34,698 nt of DNA from JAFLCM01 sp964510955 (GCA_964510955.1 CAZEDW010000041.1:1-34698), one strand, 5' to 3'; shown: positions 1 to 8,117, counted from the first letter of the stretch. Notes: generated by a model from the letters alone, not told the origin. A program made the numbers and translations.

Positions 1-70
1 TCAGAGAAGCGAGGCGCGCGATGGTCCGCAAGCACCGCACGCACCGCGTTCCCCCGGAAGCTGAGCCCAT
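1..70 (-). CDS. Partial small gene at left edge, unknown product
   Basis: An ATG at 70-68 on the minus strand opens a frame that runs off the left edge of the window, giving 23 visible codons (begins MGSASGGTRCVRCLRTIARL). Its start overlaps the TAA of the preceding 31-codon frame as TAATG, the sort of coupling used throughout this operon. The visible part has two close cysteines and a basic helix-like stretch, but this is too little to name. It could be the start of a packaging or DNA-binding gene of the same element, which is a guess from position only. Confidence 0.3.
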   Translation of the reverse strand, partial: MGSASGGTRCVRCLRTIARLASL

Positions 71-165
71 TACGCGGCCTCCACTTCGACCCCCGCCCCG
101 GCGGGGGTTTTCTCAGTGGTGGAGGTGTCCGACGGCTCGGCCTGCTGCTTCGCCCGGCTTCTCAT
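70..165 (-). CDS. Possible 31-residue coupled small protein
   Basis: A 31-codon frame starts at 165 with an ATGA overlap on the stop of the methyltransferase gene (stop 164-162) and ends at TAA 72-70, where it overlaps the next start. The product begins MRSRAKQQAEPSDTS and is hydrophilic and charged with no recognisable domain. The only support is the double start/stop overlap, which fits the compact arrangement of the operon. It could be a chance frame. Confidence 0.3.
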   Translation of the reverse strand: MRSRAKQQAEPSDTSTTEKTPAGAGVEVEAA

Positions 166-1499
166 CGCATCGCCTCCTCCCGCGCGCCCATCGGGATCGG
201 CGACTCGCCCGTCCGCTCCAGCACCGCGGGCCTGCCGGTGAAGCGCTGGTAGCGGTCGCAGATGGTGTCGCAGTACAGGGGGTCGATCTCCATGAGGTAC
301 GCGCGGCGTCCCTGCTGCTCGGCCGCGATCAGCGTGCTGCCCGAGCCGCCGAACAAGTCCAGCACGTTGTCGCCGGGCTTGGACGAGTACGCCATCGCCC
401 GCGCGGCGAGTTCCGCTGGCTTAGCCGTCAAGTGTTCCATCTGGTTCGGCGGAATCTTCTTGATGTGCCACAGGTCGGGGATGTTGGCGGGGCCGTAGAA
501 CTTGTGCCCCGCGCCCTCCCTCCACCCATAGAACGCCCATTCATGGGCGCCCATGAAGTCCTTCCGCGTCAGCACCGGGTGCTGCTTGTCCCAGATGATC
601 GACTGCGAGAAGTAGAGCCCCGCGGCCTTCAGGGCCGGCGGGTAGTTCCCGCAGTTGGCGTACCCGCCCCAGATGTAAAAGCCGCCCCCCGGAACGAGCA
701 CGCGTGAGATGTTGCCGAACCACGCCGCCAGAAGCCGGTCGAACTCGGCGTCGGAGACGAAGTCGTTCTCCAGCGGGCGGTCCTTGGCCCGCAGCTTCCG
801 CTGCGTCGGCTTGGCCTTCTCGGGGTGACGAGCCACGTCCAGCTTCTGATGATGGGTGGCCTCGAACGACGACAGCCCCGCCGCGATGGCGTTGTTGCTC
901 CGAGGCTCGACCTTCACGTTGTACGGGGGGTCTGTGTTGCACAGGTGAATTACCGAGCCCTCCAACAGCCGGTCCACGTCCTCGGCCTTGGCGCTGTCGC
1001 CGCACAAGAGCCGGTGGTTGCCCAGCACCCACAGGTCGCCCGGCTTGGTCGTCGCCTCGTCCGGGGGCGCGGGCACGTCGTCGGGATCGACGAGGCCGGG
1101 GTTGCCCTGCGGCGCAAGGATTTCGCCGAGCTCCTCGGTGGTGAAGCCGAGCATGGCGAGGTCGATCCCCAGGTCCTTCAGCTCGATCAACTCCCCCGGC
1201 AGCAGCTCGGCGTCCCAGGTGGCGATCTCGTTGAGCCGGTTGTCGGCGATGCGGTACGCCTTCGCCTGTTCGGGCGTCAGGTCGGCGACGTGGACCGGCA
1301 CCTCGGCCAGCCCCAGCATCTTCGCGGCCTTCCACCTGGTGTGGCCGACGACGATCACGCCGTCCCTGTCCACCACCACGGGCTGGCGAAAGCCGTAGGC
1401 CCGGATGCTGTCGGCCACGGCGTGCACGGCGGCGTCGTTCTTGCGGGGGTTCTTGTCGTAGGGGCGGATCGTGTCGATCGGTCGATTCTCAATCAGCAT
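162..1499 (-). CDS. ParB-domain / DNA methyltransferase fusion
   Basis: A 445-residue protein. The N-terminal ~95 residues look like a ParB/Srx-type nuclease domain (VVGHTRWKAAKMLG, then KAYRIADNRLNE). The rest is an N6-adenine or N4-cytosine DNA methyltransferase with the catalytic DPPY near residues 190-193 and the AdoMet-binding motif FGGSGST near 383-389. The DPPY-first order is that of the beta class. Such fusions are common orphan methyltransferases of phages and integrative elements; no cognate nuclease is seen next to it, so a role in self-modification or regulation is likely. I chose the ATG at 1499 because a GGAGGA ribosome site lies just upstream and the 11 further residues before it look non-coding. 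It lies at the downstream end of the minus-strand replication operon, after the primase gene. Confidence 0.9.
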   Translation of the reverse strand: MLIENRPIDTIRPYDKNPRKNDAAVHAVADSIRAYGFRQPVVVDRDGVIVVGHTRWKAAKMLGLAEVPVHVADLTPEQAKAYRIADNRLNEIATWDAELLPGELIELKDLGIDLAMLGFTTEELGEILAPQGNPGLVDPDDVPAPPDEATTKPGDLWVLGNHRLLCGDSAKAEDVDRLLEGSVIHLCNTDPPYNVKVEPRSNNAIAAGLSSFEATHHQKLDVARHPEKAKPTQRKLRAKDRPLENDFVSDAEFDRLLAAWFGNISRVLVPGGGFYIWGGYANCGNYPPALKAAGLYFSQSIIWDKQHPVLTRKDFMGAHEWAFYGWREGAGHKFYGPANIPDLWHIKKIPPNQMEHLTAKPAELAARAMAYSSKPGDNVLDLFGGSGSTLIAAEQQGRRAYLMEIDPLYCDTICDRYQRFTGRPAVLERTGESPIPMGAREEAMR

Positions 1500-1835
1500 G
1501 GGGGTCCTCCGGAAGGGTCTAAACACTTGCATTTCCGCGCATTCACCTGCACACCCGCTCCCCGGTGGCGGTTGCCCGGGGGTGAGTAGTGCTTTCTGAC
1601 GTAAACGCTACTGGCGCGCCCGGCGCTGCAGGTCGCATCCAACGCCGACCCCGACATTGCCGGCGGTACCCGCTCGATCTCAAACCCGGCGCACGCATCG
1701 GTGTGCGACGCACGCTCGGAGCCCGGGGGCCAGAGGGGGGGTGACTCAGTGACTCCGATGACTCAGTTTCCACCCCGAACGACCTTTCTACTTTCTGTTC
1801 TATTCGTTCTCGCGCGAAGGAAGTGGAAAAGTGAG
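1500..1835 (-). other. Gap between primase and methyltransferase genes
   Basis: About 336 bases with no convincing gene. The part nearest the primase holds the left arm and loop of a large inverted repeat (separate entry). A 98-codon frame starts by ATGA overlap on the primase stop (1839-1836) and runs to 1543, but its beginning is only the translation of the repeat and its remainder is arginine/proline-rich with no domain, so I do not call it a gene. The part nearest 1500 carries the methyltransferase ribosome binding site. Confidence 0.6.
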
Positions 1836-1855
1836 TCATAGAGTCACCGAGTCAC
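1741..1855. repeat. Large inverted repeat with three GACTC units per arm
   Basis: The left arm (1741-1773) contains three spaced GACTC units, then TTTCCAC. The right arm (1823-1855) is its imperfect reverse complement: GTGGAAA, then three GAGTC units. The arms are 33 bases each with only a few mismatches and one shifted base. They enclose a 49-base pyrimidine-rich loop that is clearly lower in GC than its surroundings. The right arm overlaps the last codons and stop of the primase gene. The structure could be a terminator-like RNA hairpin, or iterons of a replication origin next to the primase-helicase. Confidence 0.7.
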
Positions 1856-4346
1856 GACCGTCAGCCCTGACCAGCCTCCAGCGCTTCCCCCCGCTGGTCT
1901 TCTGGGCATCGGCGACGAACATGCGGCCGTCCACGACACGCTCCCGGACCGCGCCCAGGCGATTGCCGATGGTCCGCGCCGTTGGCTGCTGCCCGCCCGG
2001 CCCCGGCGCGAACACCTCGAGCGCTGCTCGCAGGTCCAGGCTCGCCTGATCGGCGGGCGCAGCAACTCCCCGCTCGGGGAACAGCGTGTTCACCAGCGGC
2101 GCGAGCACTATCCCTTGGTTCCCGGCGTCGTACGCGCTCCAAGCGACCTGCAACTGCCGGATGGCTTCGAGCTCAGCGTCGGCCTCTTCCATGAGCGACT
2201 TCTGGCTCAGGCACGGGTCCGGCTGACCGGTCCACACCACGGCGCTGCGGATCAGGCCGCTCCAACCTTCGAACGACCCCATCGGCTTGAGCCCGACCGC
2301 CGGCTTCCCGGCACGTATGTACGCGGCGACGATCGTCAGCGCCGCCGTCACCAGCGTGGCCCGGTGCGCTTGCACAAAGCCGAGCAGGTCGGGGTGCTTG
2401 AAGTCATCCCGCTCCTCCGGTCGCTCCTCCAGCACTTTGAGCCGGATGTGGATCACCCTCCTGCCGGTGTCCGAGACGATCTTGATGTTGTTGCCGGTCG
2501 CGAACCAGACTGCCTTCAGCGGCAGCGACACCTCGCGGTTAGCGCCGAGCAGCCGGTCGCTCCAACTGCTGCCGGTCAGGGCGATGTCGAGCGAAGGGTT
2601 GCCGAACTTGCCCACGACGTTGTCCAGGATCACCATCGGCGTGCCCGTCAGCGCGTAGCAGGTGATGCGTTTCCGCATTTCCTGCTCTTCGTGCGCGTAC
2701 GCCGTGACCGCCGTGTCGCGGCCGTGGGCGATCCTAGAGACGGTTTGGACCAGGAGCCCCTTGCCGGCCCCGCGGACATTGGCGTCTACAACGAAGATGG
2801 GCGACGGTCCATCGAACGCAGATCGACACACGCACGTCAGCACCGCCGCGATCCACGCCGCCCGGTGCTCGTCGTCGGCGAAGCGGAACCCCTCCACCAC
2901 GTCGATGAGCGCGTCCACGGCCGCGAGAGCGTCGTCTAGCGTCGGGCTCTCCGGAATCGTCGGGAAGGCGCTAACCGGGCAGTAAAGAACGTGCGTGTGC
3001 GGGTCCCAGCCCGGCGTCTGCAAGACCGAACCGTCCGGGCGCAGGACCGGGATAGAAGAGACCCCCGCCAGTGGCCTGATGCCGTCCCAGTACCCGCGAT
3101 CCGAGATGCCTGGAACGAGCCATTGCGGAGGGTGCGCCGGTTTTTCGTCGCCATTCTTGGTGACCCGCAGGATCGTGGCGGAAGCTGTGAGCTTCTCGCG
3201 GAGCGTTGCCGCCGCCATCGGCGCGATCTCCGCGCCGTCTTCACGCAGCACGACGCGCACCAGTGTGTTCCCGCGTTTGTAGATGTCCGGGTCGCGCGAG
3301 AGAGCGGCCACGGCCTCGTCGATCACCCGATGCTCATCGGTGCCCAGCAGGATGGTGGGCCGCGCGTCACCCGGGCCCCCACCATCGCTGTCACTGCCAC
3401 CGCCCCCGGTGCCGCCATGATGCGATTCTCCTTGCCCCTTGTCGCGCAGCCACCCGAAGGGCCGCGTGTGCGGTTTGGTCGCCGCGTCGTCGATCTTGTG
3501 TCGCAGCTCCCTGTCCGTCCACGGCGGCTCGCAGCGCGGGTTGAACTCCTGCGAGAGCATCGAGAAGGCCTGGTCAGGAGGCAAACCGAACCCATGCACC
3601 AAGACGACGGCCGCGGCGTACGTCCGTCCGTGCCCGTTCTGCCCCGCGATGGCCGGGGGCATCTGGGCCAAATAGGCGCTGGCGCGCTTCAGCACTGCGA
3701 CGCCCGCGCCGCGCCTGTCCACGACGTGGGGAACCGGCGCGCCCACGGGGGCAAGGGCAGCCGCCCCGTCGCTCCCCTCCTCCCGCAGAGGAGGCGGGCG
3801 GTCGGGGTAGCGCTTGTTCAAGACCTCCTGCGCCAAAGCGCGAGCGGCGGCGACCAGCGCTGCCGCGTCCGCGGCGGCGGGCTCACCTTTGAGAAGGTCG
3901 TACCGCTCGCCCTCGGGGTGGACGCTCGGACCGACAACGGTCTGGCAGCCCTCCCCGCGGACCTCGATGATCATCTCGTTGGTGACCGGGTCCCGGAACC
4001 TCGTGGTTTTCAGACCCGGCGCGGTGTACCACCGGTGCGAGCGCGGCGCGCTGGGCCTACCGGTTTCCGCGCCAGTTGCCGGGAAGTAGCGGTCGGCCAG
4101 CGTCAGCGCCTCCGGGCAGTCCAGATCAACATCGGCAAGGTCGCCGCTCGCGGGTCCGAGGATGATCCCGATGTTGCTCGCGTCGCCGAAATAGTCGGGC
4201 ACCTGTTCCGCGGTGATCCTCAGCGTGGGCCAGCCCGTCAGGACAGCCTTCTTGGTCCGAGGTGGGATCGGCACGACGGCGAGACCGAGGCCGATGTACT
4301 CGGCGGCGGCCTCGCGGACTGATGGTGGAACCTCGCTCAGGCACAT
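1836..4346 (-). CDS. Primase-polymerase / SF3-like helicase
   Basis: An 836-residue replication protein of the phage/plasmid type. The N-terminal bifunctional primase-polymerase (Prim-Pol) domain shows the metal-binding DVDLD near residues 72-76 and the following SAPRSH motif near 99-104. A middle region (~215-305) resembles the primase C-terminal segment, and a Gly/Ser linker follows (~310-325). The C-terminal half is an SF3/VirE-like ATPase with RGAGKG near 525-530, a Walker B-like MVILDN and the sensor-like FATGNN. It would synthesise primers and unwind DNA for replication of the element. I chose the ATG at 4346: GAGGG lies ~8 bases upstream and it overlaps the upstream gene by only 10 bases. 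The ATG at 4388 is an alternative. Its 3' end forms one arm of the large inverted repeat. Confidence 0.88.
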   Translation of the reverse strand: MCLSEVPPSVREAAAEYIGLGLAVVPIPPRTKKAVLTGWPTLRITAEQVPDYFGDASNIGIILGPASGDLADVDLDCPEALTLADRYFPATGAETGRPSAPRSHRWYTAPGLKTTRFRDPVTNEMIIEVRGEGCQTVVGPSVHPEGERYDLLKGEPAAADAAALVAAARALAQEVLNKRYPDRPPPLREEGSDGAAALAPVGAPVPHVVDRRGAGVAVLKRASAYLAQMPPAIAGQNGHGRTYAAAVVLVHGFGLPPDQAFSMLSQEFNPRCEPPWTDRELRHKIDDAATKPHTRPFGWLRDKGQGESHHGGTGGGGSDSDGGGPGDARPTILLGTDEHRVIDEAVAALSRDPDIYKRGNTLVRVVLREDGAEIAPMAAATLREKLTASATILRVTKNGDEKPAHPPQWLVPGISDRGYWDGIRPLAGVSSIPVLRPDGSVLQTPGWDPHTHVLYCPVSAFPTIPESPTLDDALAAVDALIDVVEGFRFADDEHRAAWIAAVLTCVCRSAFDGPSPIFVVDANVRGAGKGLLVQTVSRIAHGRDTAVTAYAHEEQEMRKRITCYALTGTPMVILDNVVGKFGNPSLDIALTGSSWSDRLLGANREVSLPLKAVWFATGNNIKIVSDTGRRVIHIRLKVLEERPEERDDFKHPDLLGFVQAHRATLVTAALTIVAAYIRAGKPAVGLKPMGSFEGWSGLIRSAVVWTGQPDPCLSQKSLMEEADAELEAIRQLQVAWSAYDAGNQGIVLAPLVNTLFPERGVAAPADQASLDLRAALEVFAPGPGGQQPTARTIGNRLGAVRERVVDGRMFVADAQKTSGGKRWRLVRADGRDSVTL

Positions 4347-4660
4347 TTCAGGACCCTCATCGATGGTCCCGCTGGTGCGTCCTGCCATGGGCACCGTACG
4401 CGGGTCACCACGAACCCATCGGGACCGACGGACCGGCTCAGCAACCCGATGAACACCCGCGCCGCCGCTCGCCCGATCGGCGTGGAGCAGTCGATCGCGC
4501 ACGCCCGCCGCGCCGTGTCCAGGGCGTAGCGGAGCTCAAGCCGTGCAGCGGCCAGTCCATGCAAGGACTCCGCGGCGTCGATTGACTGGTGGAGCAGCGG
4601 TTCAACCCGTCGCATTTCCACGGTCCCGTCGAACACGACCCTACACGCTGCTCGATCCAT
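4337..4660 (-). CDS. Hypothetical 107-residue protein
   Basis: This frame starts inside the end of the sigma-like gene (20-base overlap) and ends 10 bases inside the primase gene. A G-rich stretch (CAGGGGG) sits a suitable distance before the ATG at 4660. The product is mainly helical, rich in Arg and Ala, with a leucine-rich centre (LHGLAAARLELRYALDTARR) that could form a helical bundle. I recognise no family. Position between a sigma-like regulator and the primase suggests an accessory replication or regulatory role, which is inference from context. A later start is possible. Confidence 0.55.
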   Translation of the reverse strand: MDRAACRVVFDGTVEMRRVEPLLHQSIDAAESLHGLAAARLELRYALDTARRACAIDCSTPIGRAAARVFIGLLSRSVGPDGFVVTRVRCPWQDAPAGPSMRVLKCA

Positions 4661-5279
4661 GCTGACCCCCTGGGATAGCACCGGTCGCCCCTCCGCCCGT
4701 TGCGGAGGGCTTCGTCTCTAGTAAGTGATGCGCTTTGCCGGACGATGCGCCAGCCGCATCGAGTTTTTCTGGCGCGAAGGCAGCGCACCGCTTCTTCAGC
4801 TCGCGGTTCAGCGTGGTAGCGGGCACACCGATCATCTCCGCCACCTTGCGCATGCTGACGCCTTGCCCGAGCAGTTGCCCGGCCCGTGCCATCGTCGGAC
4901 TGTCATCCAGGCACCGCAACAGGCCGTCCCGATCCTCGTGGTACCACCGGACATGTTCGCTGGATGACCCGGGTTCGACCTGGACGTTGCTCAGGCTGAC
5001 GGAAATACCGCCTCGCTTCTGAGCCATTGCCTTCCGCGCCATCAAGTTGACGTGGTTCGTGAGGCAAGCGGTGTAGTAGGCCGCGTGCTCGCGCGGGCTG
5101 CGGCCTGTCAGCCGCTGCACCTCCAGCAACTTGCAGAACAACTCGGACCGGAAGTCCTCCGCGCTCATGCTCGTCACAAAGCCGATACTCGTGAGACGCG
5201 TCGGCGCCGTAGTGAGCAACCACTCGACGGCAGGCGGAACGTTGAGGCTGGAGATCATGTCAGACATCAAGTCGGTCAT
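4641..5279 (-). CDS. Sigma-factor-like HTH regulator
   Basis: A 212-residue protein. The N-terminal half (DFRSELFCKLLEVQRL near residues 40-60, then helices with AYYTACLTNHVNLMARK) resembles region 2 of small sigma factors. The C-terminal half has a helix-turn-helix of region 4 type (GVSMRKVAEMIGVPATTLNR, ~140-160). The last ~40 residues are Gly/Ser-rich and probably disordered. It is likely a transcription regulator for the element, either a divergent sigma or a phage-style activator. The start is supported by GAGGGGG seven bases before the ATG. A strong terminator-like hairpin lies just upstream (5339-5390), so this gene may begin its own transcript with the primase and methyltransferase genes. 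Confidence 0.65.
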   Translation of the reverse strand: MTDLMSDMISSLNVPPAVEWLLTTAPTRLTSIGFVTSMSAEDFRSELFCKLLEVQRLTGRSPREHAAYYTACLTNHVNLMARKAMAQKRGGISVSLSNVQVEPGSSSEHVRWYHEDRDGLLRCLDDSPTMARAGQLLGQGVSMRKVAEMIGVPATTLNRELKKRCAAFAPEKLDAAGASSGKAHHLLETKPSATGGGATGAIPGGQHGSSSV

Positions 5280-5508
5280 TTCGGACCCCCTCGGAGTAGG
5301 TGTTCACGGGTTCTGGAAAGTCGATTGAGGCAAAAACGAAAGAGCCGGCGCGGGTCACGCTTCCATGCGTGGCCGGTGCCGGCTCTCTTTGCTTCCGTTT
5401 GTCTGGCTTTGAGGCTGGCCCGAAGACTCGACATCGACCTCGTGGACGCTCGGCTCTTCGCCAGACCCATCGCAGCTCTCCGTCGTTCTCGATGTCAGGC
5501 ACGCTCAT
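5260..5508 (-). CDS. Doubtful 82-residue frame across a terminator hairpin
   Basis: An ATG at 5508 has a good AAGGAG nine bases upstream and opens a frame (MSVPDIENDGELRWVWRRAE...) that ends 20 bases inside the sigma-like gene. The first ~25 residues look protein-like, but the middle is a translation of the two arms of the 5339-5390 hairpin. It may be a short genuine gene whose reading is cut by the hairpin, a leader peptide, or chance. No family is recognised. Confidence 0.25.
   Translation of the reverse strand: MSVPDIENDGELRWVWRRAERPRGRCRVFGPASKPDKRKQREPAPATHGSVTRAGSFVFASIDFPEPVNTYSEGVRNDRLDV
5339..5390 (-). terminator. Rho-independent terminator-like hairpin
   Basis: The outer arms GAGCCGGC (5342-5349) and GCCGGCTC (5378-5385) are perfect complements, and an inner stem CACGC/GCGTG (5356-5360 with 5367-5371) lies between them. 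Read on the minus strand the stem is followed by TTTCGTTTTTG, a fair U-tract. Flanking AAA/TTT makes weak termination on the plus strand possible too. It would separate the recombinase cassette from the sigma-primase transcript. Confidence 0.6.
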
Positions 5509-5532
5509 GACGCACACTCCTTCTGGGCGAGG

Positions 5533-5560
5533 CCGGGCACCTCCTGAAAGGAGGGCCGGC
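5533..5560 (-). other. Hairpin containing a perfect Shine-Dalgarno
   Basis: The plus strand reads CCTCCTGAAAGGAGG (5540-5554), a 6-bp stem with a 3-base loop, with outer GCCGG/CCGGC pairs at either side. The minus strand therefore has AGGAGGTG inside a stem. No start codon lies at the usual distance after it, so it may simply be a hairpin in the trailer of the HTH gene that ends at 5609. Confidence 0.4.
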
Positions 5561-5608
5561 TCAGACCGATCGGTGACCGAAAAAGCAACTTAGGGAAGGC
5601 CAGGCCGA

Positions 5609-6070
5609 TCAGGGCGGAGTTGTCATATCTTCCACAATTACTGCGCCTAAGGGTCTTTGGCGGATGCCCACAATCCGGGACCAAAGCTCGCGCTGTCGGC
5701 CCCAGTCCGGCAGAATGGCGATCGACCGGAGGTCGCGCTCGGTGATGTCATCTCGGCCTTCGACAACCGGCGGAAGATGAAGGACCGCACTCTGGAGGTC
5801 GGAGGCCAGGTTGAGCAGACCGGCGATCTGACTCATCCTGGCTCTTGTCACGCCGCCCAGCCTTGCCGCCTCGGCGTAGTCCCTGATCGCACCGGAGCGC
5901 ACCTGGTCGTCCAGGCGCACCGCCAGCGACATCAACCGCGCGACGCGCGGAACCCGGCCAGCGGGCGTGCCGTCATCGGCCGGGCGGGGCTTTACCCCCT
6001 CGCGGAGCGCTCGCCGACCGTTCGGCCCTGTGCTGAACTGAACCTGGAACGCGACTGTGTCGCCGGCCAT
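5609..6070 (-). CDS. ParB-like HTH protein next to serine recombinase
   Basis: A 153-residue protein. A helix-turn-helix of the ParB/KorB type lies near residues 62-95 (DYAEAARLGGVTRARMSQIA). Downstream is a short helical region (LPPVVEGRDDITERDLRSIA) that resembles the segment after the HTH in ParB relatives. The N-terminal ~45 residues are basic and probably flexible. It likely binds DNA at the element, perhaps as a recombination directionality or partition-type factor; that role is inferred from its position. The start at 6070 overlaps the recombinase stop as TGATG and has GGAGGG seven bases upstream. The frame continues upstream as a shadow of the recombinase, which I exclude. Confidence 0.75.
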   Translation of the reverse strand: MAGDTVAFQVQFSTGPNGRRALREGVKPRPADDGTPAGRVPRVARLMSLAVRLDDQVRSGAIRDYAEAARLGGVTRARMSQIAGLLNLASDLQSAVLHLPPVVEGRDDITERDLRSIAILPDWGRQRELWSRIVGIRQRPLGAVIVEDMTTPP

Positions 6071-7620
6071 CACGCGGCCCTCCCTTTGATAGCAGCTTCG
6101 GGGGTGTCTGCGTGAAAAGTCATTCGGACCTCGCCCTTGCTCCCGTCGAACTCGACCCGCTGAACCAGCAAACCGATGACCTCGGCGCGCTCCCTTGGAC
6201 TGAGCGACTCCCACACGGGCTCGAAGCGGGTCAGGGCGCCGGCGACTTCGTCGTGCGTCGCCATGCGGCTCCGTGCGGAGTCCAGTGCCAAGCGCGCCTC
6301 GCGCAGCCGTCCCTGCACATCCCGATCTCGGCCGGCCAGTTCCGCCACGCGTTCGCTTGACTCGGGGGCCGTACACCGCGCTGACTCCGACGCCAGCCAG
6401 GCGCATTCCTTCTCCATGGCGCGGACCGAGGACTCCAGGTCCTGCACCCGCTGGGCGTCCGCCTGCCGCGTGCACGCCAGCACCCGCGCGACAAGCTCCC
6501 GGTCGCGGCCGAGCCCTTTCAGCCGCTCGACCACGAACCGCTCGATCTCCTCCGCCGGCACCGACTTGGACGAGCACGCGTGCCAGCCCTTGGTCTGCGC
6601 AACCGAGCAACTGTAATACCGGTAACCCTTCCCGCCCGCTTTCGTCGTGAAGGTGTGCCCCATCGGGCGGCCGCACGGGCCGCAGAACAGCATTCCCTTG
6701 AGCAGCGCGCCGTACCGGTTGCGGACGGCGGTGCCGCCCGATCGGCCATTCACGCGCAGAATGGACTGCGCCCGCTCCCACGTGGCCTCATCCACGATGG
6801 GCGGATGTTCGCCCTTGTACGCCGCATCCTTGTGGCGGACTTGGCCCAGGAACGCGACGTTGGAGAGGAGCAGCGACAGCGCCGCCTTATCGAACGCTCG
6901 GCCTCCCATCACCTGCCCAGCTTTCGTGGTCCAGCGCTTGTTCGTAATGCCCCGGGCAGCCAGCGCCTCGACCGTGCGGTTGAGCGACTGCCGCTCGATG
7001 TACTCGGCGAAGACCGTCCTTACTTGCACCGCCTCGGTCTCGTTGACGACCAGCCGGCAGTTGCCCCGGTCGATGTCGTAGCCGAGCAGCGGCCTACCGC
7101 CGGCCCACTTCCCGCGCTTGCGGGCCAGAGCGATCTTGTCCCGGGTTCTCTCGCTGGCGAGCTCGCGCTCGAACTGCGCGAACGAAAGCAGCATGTGCAG
7201 CATCAACCGCCCGGAACTCGTCGAGGAGTCCAACTGCTGGGTGATCGACACGAAGCTCACGCCCCGCTTCTCGAACCGCTCGGCCAGGCGGCAGAAGTCC
7301 GCGAGGCTGCGGCTTAGCCTGTCGATCTTGTAGACCACGATCACATCAACACGGCCCGCCTCAATGTCTGCCAGCAGCCGCTGCAGCGCCGGGCGGTTGG
7401 TGGTGCCGCCGGAGTAACCGCCGTCGTCGTACCTCTCCGGCACGCAGACCCAGCCCTCATGCCGCCGGGAAGCGATGAACGACTCGGCGCTCTCACGCTG
7501 AGCGTCGAGGCTGTTGAAAGACTGGTCCAAGCCTTCGTCGCTGGACTTGCGTGTGTAGACGGCGCACCGGACGGTCTTCGCGGCCGCGGCGGCGGGCTCA
7601 GCGGTTCTGGTCCTGCTCAT
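6070..7620 (-). CDS. Large serine recombinase (site-specific integrase)
   Basis: A 516-residue protein with three expected parts. The N-terminal resolvase domain (~18-160) has YTRKSSDEG with the nucleophilic Ser at about 26 or 27, the YKIDRLSRS motif and the ERTRDKIA motif that starts the long helix. The recombinase domain follows (~180-280). A zinc ribbon (FCGPCGRPMG ... YYSC ... C, ~295-345) precedes a coiled-coil region (~380-450) typical of serine integrases. It would cut and rejoin DNA at short attachment sites to integrate or excise the element. The start at 7620 overlaps the DUF2924 stop as ATGA and has GGGAG eight bases upstream; an ATG at 7668 is less likely. It is the central gene of the mobility cassette. 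Confidence 0.93.
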   Translation of the reverse strand: MSRTRTAEPAAAAAKTVRCAVYTRKSSDEGLDQSFNSLDAQRESAESFIASRRHEGWVCVPERYDDGGYSGGTTNRPALQRLLADIEAGRVDVIVVYKIDRLSRSLADFCRLAERFEKRGVSFVSITQQLDSSTSSGRLMLHMLLSFAQFERELASERTRDKIALARKRGKWAGGRPLLGYDIDRGNCRLVVNETEAVQVRTVFAEYIERQSLNRTVEALAARGITNKRWTTKAGQVMGGRAFDKAALSLLLSNVAFLGQVRHKDAAYKGEHPPIVDEATWERAQSILRVNGRSGGTAVRNRYGALLKGMLFCGPCGRPMGHTFTTKAGGKGYRYYSCSVAQTKGWHACSSKSVPAEEIERFVVERLKGLGRDRELVARVLACTRQADAQRVQDLESSVRAMEKECAWLASESARCTAPESSERVAELAGRDRDVQGRLREARLALDSARSRMATHDEVAGALTRFEPVWESLSPRERAEVIGLLVQRVEFDGSKGEVRMTFHADTPEAAIKGRAA

Positions 7621-8117
7621 GCCGCACGCTCCCTGGAACGGAGACCGAAGAAGTGTGCGCCGCTCCAATGCGCGCCGGACACCGCCTTAGCCACCGCGCT
7701 CAGAGACCGGTAGACCGCGCCCTGGTACTCGAAGCCCTTCTCAAGCACACGCACACAGATGGTCCTGCCCTTGTACTCGCGGCGGAGCAGCGAGCCGGGC
7801 ATCAGAGCGGCGGGCTTGCGCGTACTACCCAGCACTCCAACCACGACCGGCGCATCGGCGGCCACTCGGTCGAGGAAGCCGGCCGGCGCGCGGAACCGCA
7901 AGTCGGCGTCGTTGGCCAGCTCGGCAGCCCGGCGTCGAGCCCGCTCGGGCAGGTCGCCCTGCTCGTTGGCCTGAAGCCGCCACAGGATGCGCTTGATGAG
8001 GTACTGCCTGTGATTGGACCGAGTCGGCTCGCCGAACGCCTCCATGTACCTCGCCTTCAGACCGGGTAGCGGCGTCTGCTTCAGCGCCGCCAGTTCGACC
8101 ATCACGTTCACGCTCAT
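7617..8117 (-). CDS. DUF2924 family protein
   Basis: A 166-residue protein. The pattern LPGLKARYMEAFGEPTRSNH followed by LIKRILWRLQ, and the later LLRREYKGRTICVRVLEKGF and YRSLSAVAKAVSGAHWSG, match what I know of the DUF2924 family. Members are regularly encoded directly before serine recombinases in integrative elements. The second half resembles a small DNA-binding fold seen in restriction-type proteins (REYKGR ... FEYQGAVYRSLSAVA ... SG..WSG), so a DNA-binding accessory role in recombination is plausible; the function is not established. GGAGG lies six bases before the ATG at 8117. Both ends overlap neighbours by four bases. Confidence 0.85.
   Translation of the reverse strand: MSVNVMVELAALKQTPLPGLKARYMEAFGEPTRSNHRQYLIKRILWRLQANEQGDLPERARRRAAELANDADLRFRAPAGFLDRVAADAPVVVGVLGSTRKPAALMPGSLLRREYKGRTICVRVLEKGFEYQGAVYRSLSAVAKAVSGAHWSGAHFFGLRSRERAA

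Noticed and set aside
1543..1839. 98-codon minus frame starting by ATGA overlap on the primase stop
   Set aside because: Its first third translates the inverted repeat and the rest is Arg/Pro-rich without a domain; the start overlap is a by-product of the GAGTCAT repeat.
5609..6781. 390-codon frame as one long protein
   Set aside because: The part above 6070 is the recombinase gene read in another frame; the real gene starts at 6070 with a ribosome site and TGATG overlap.
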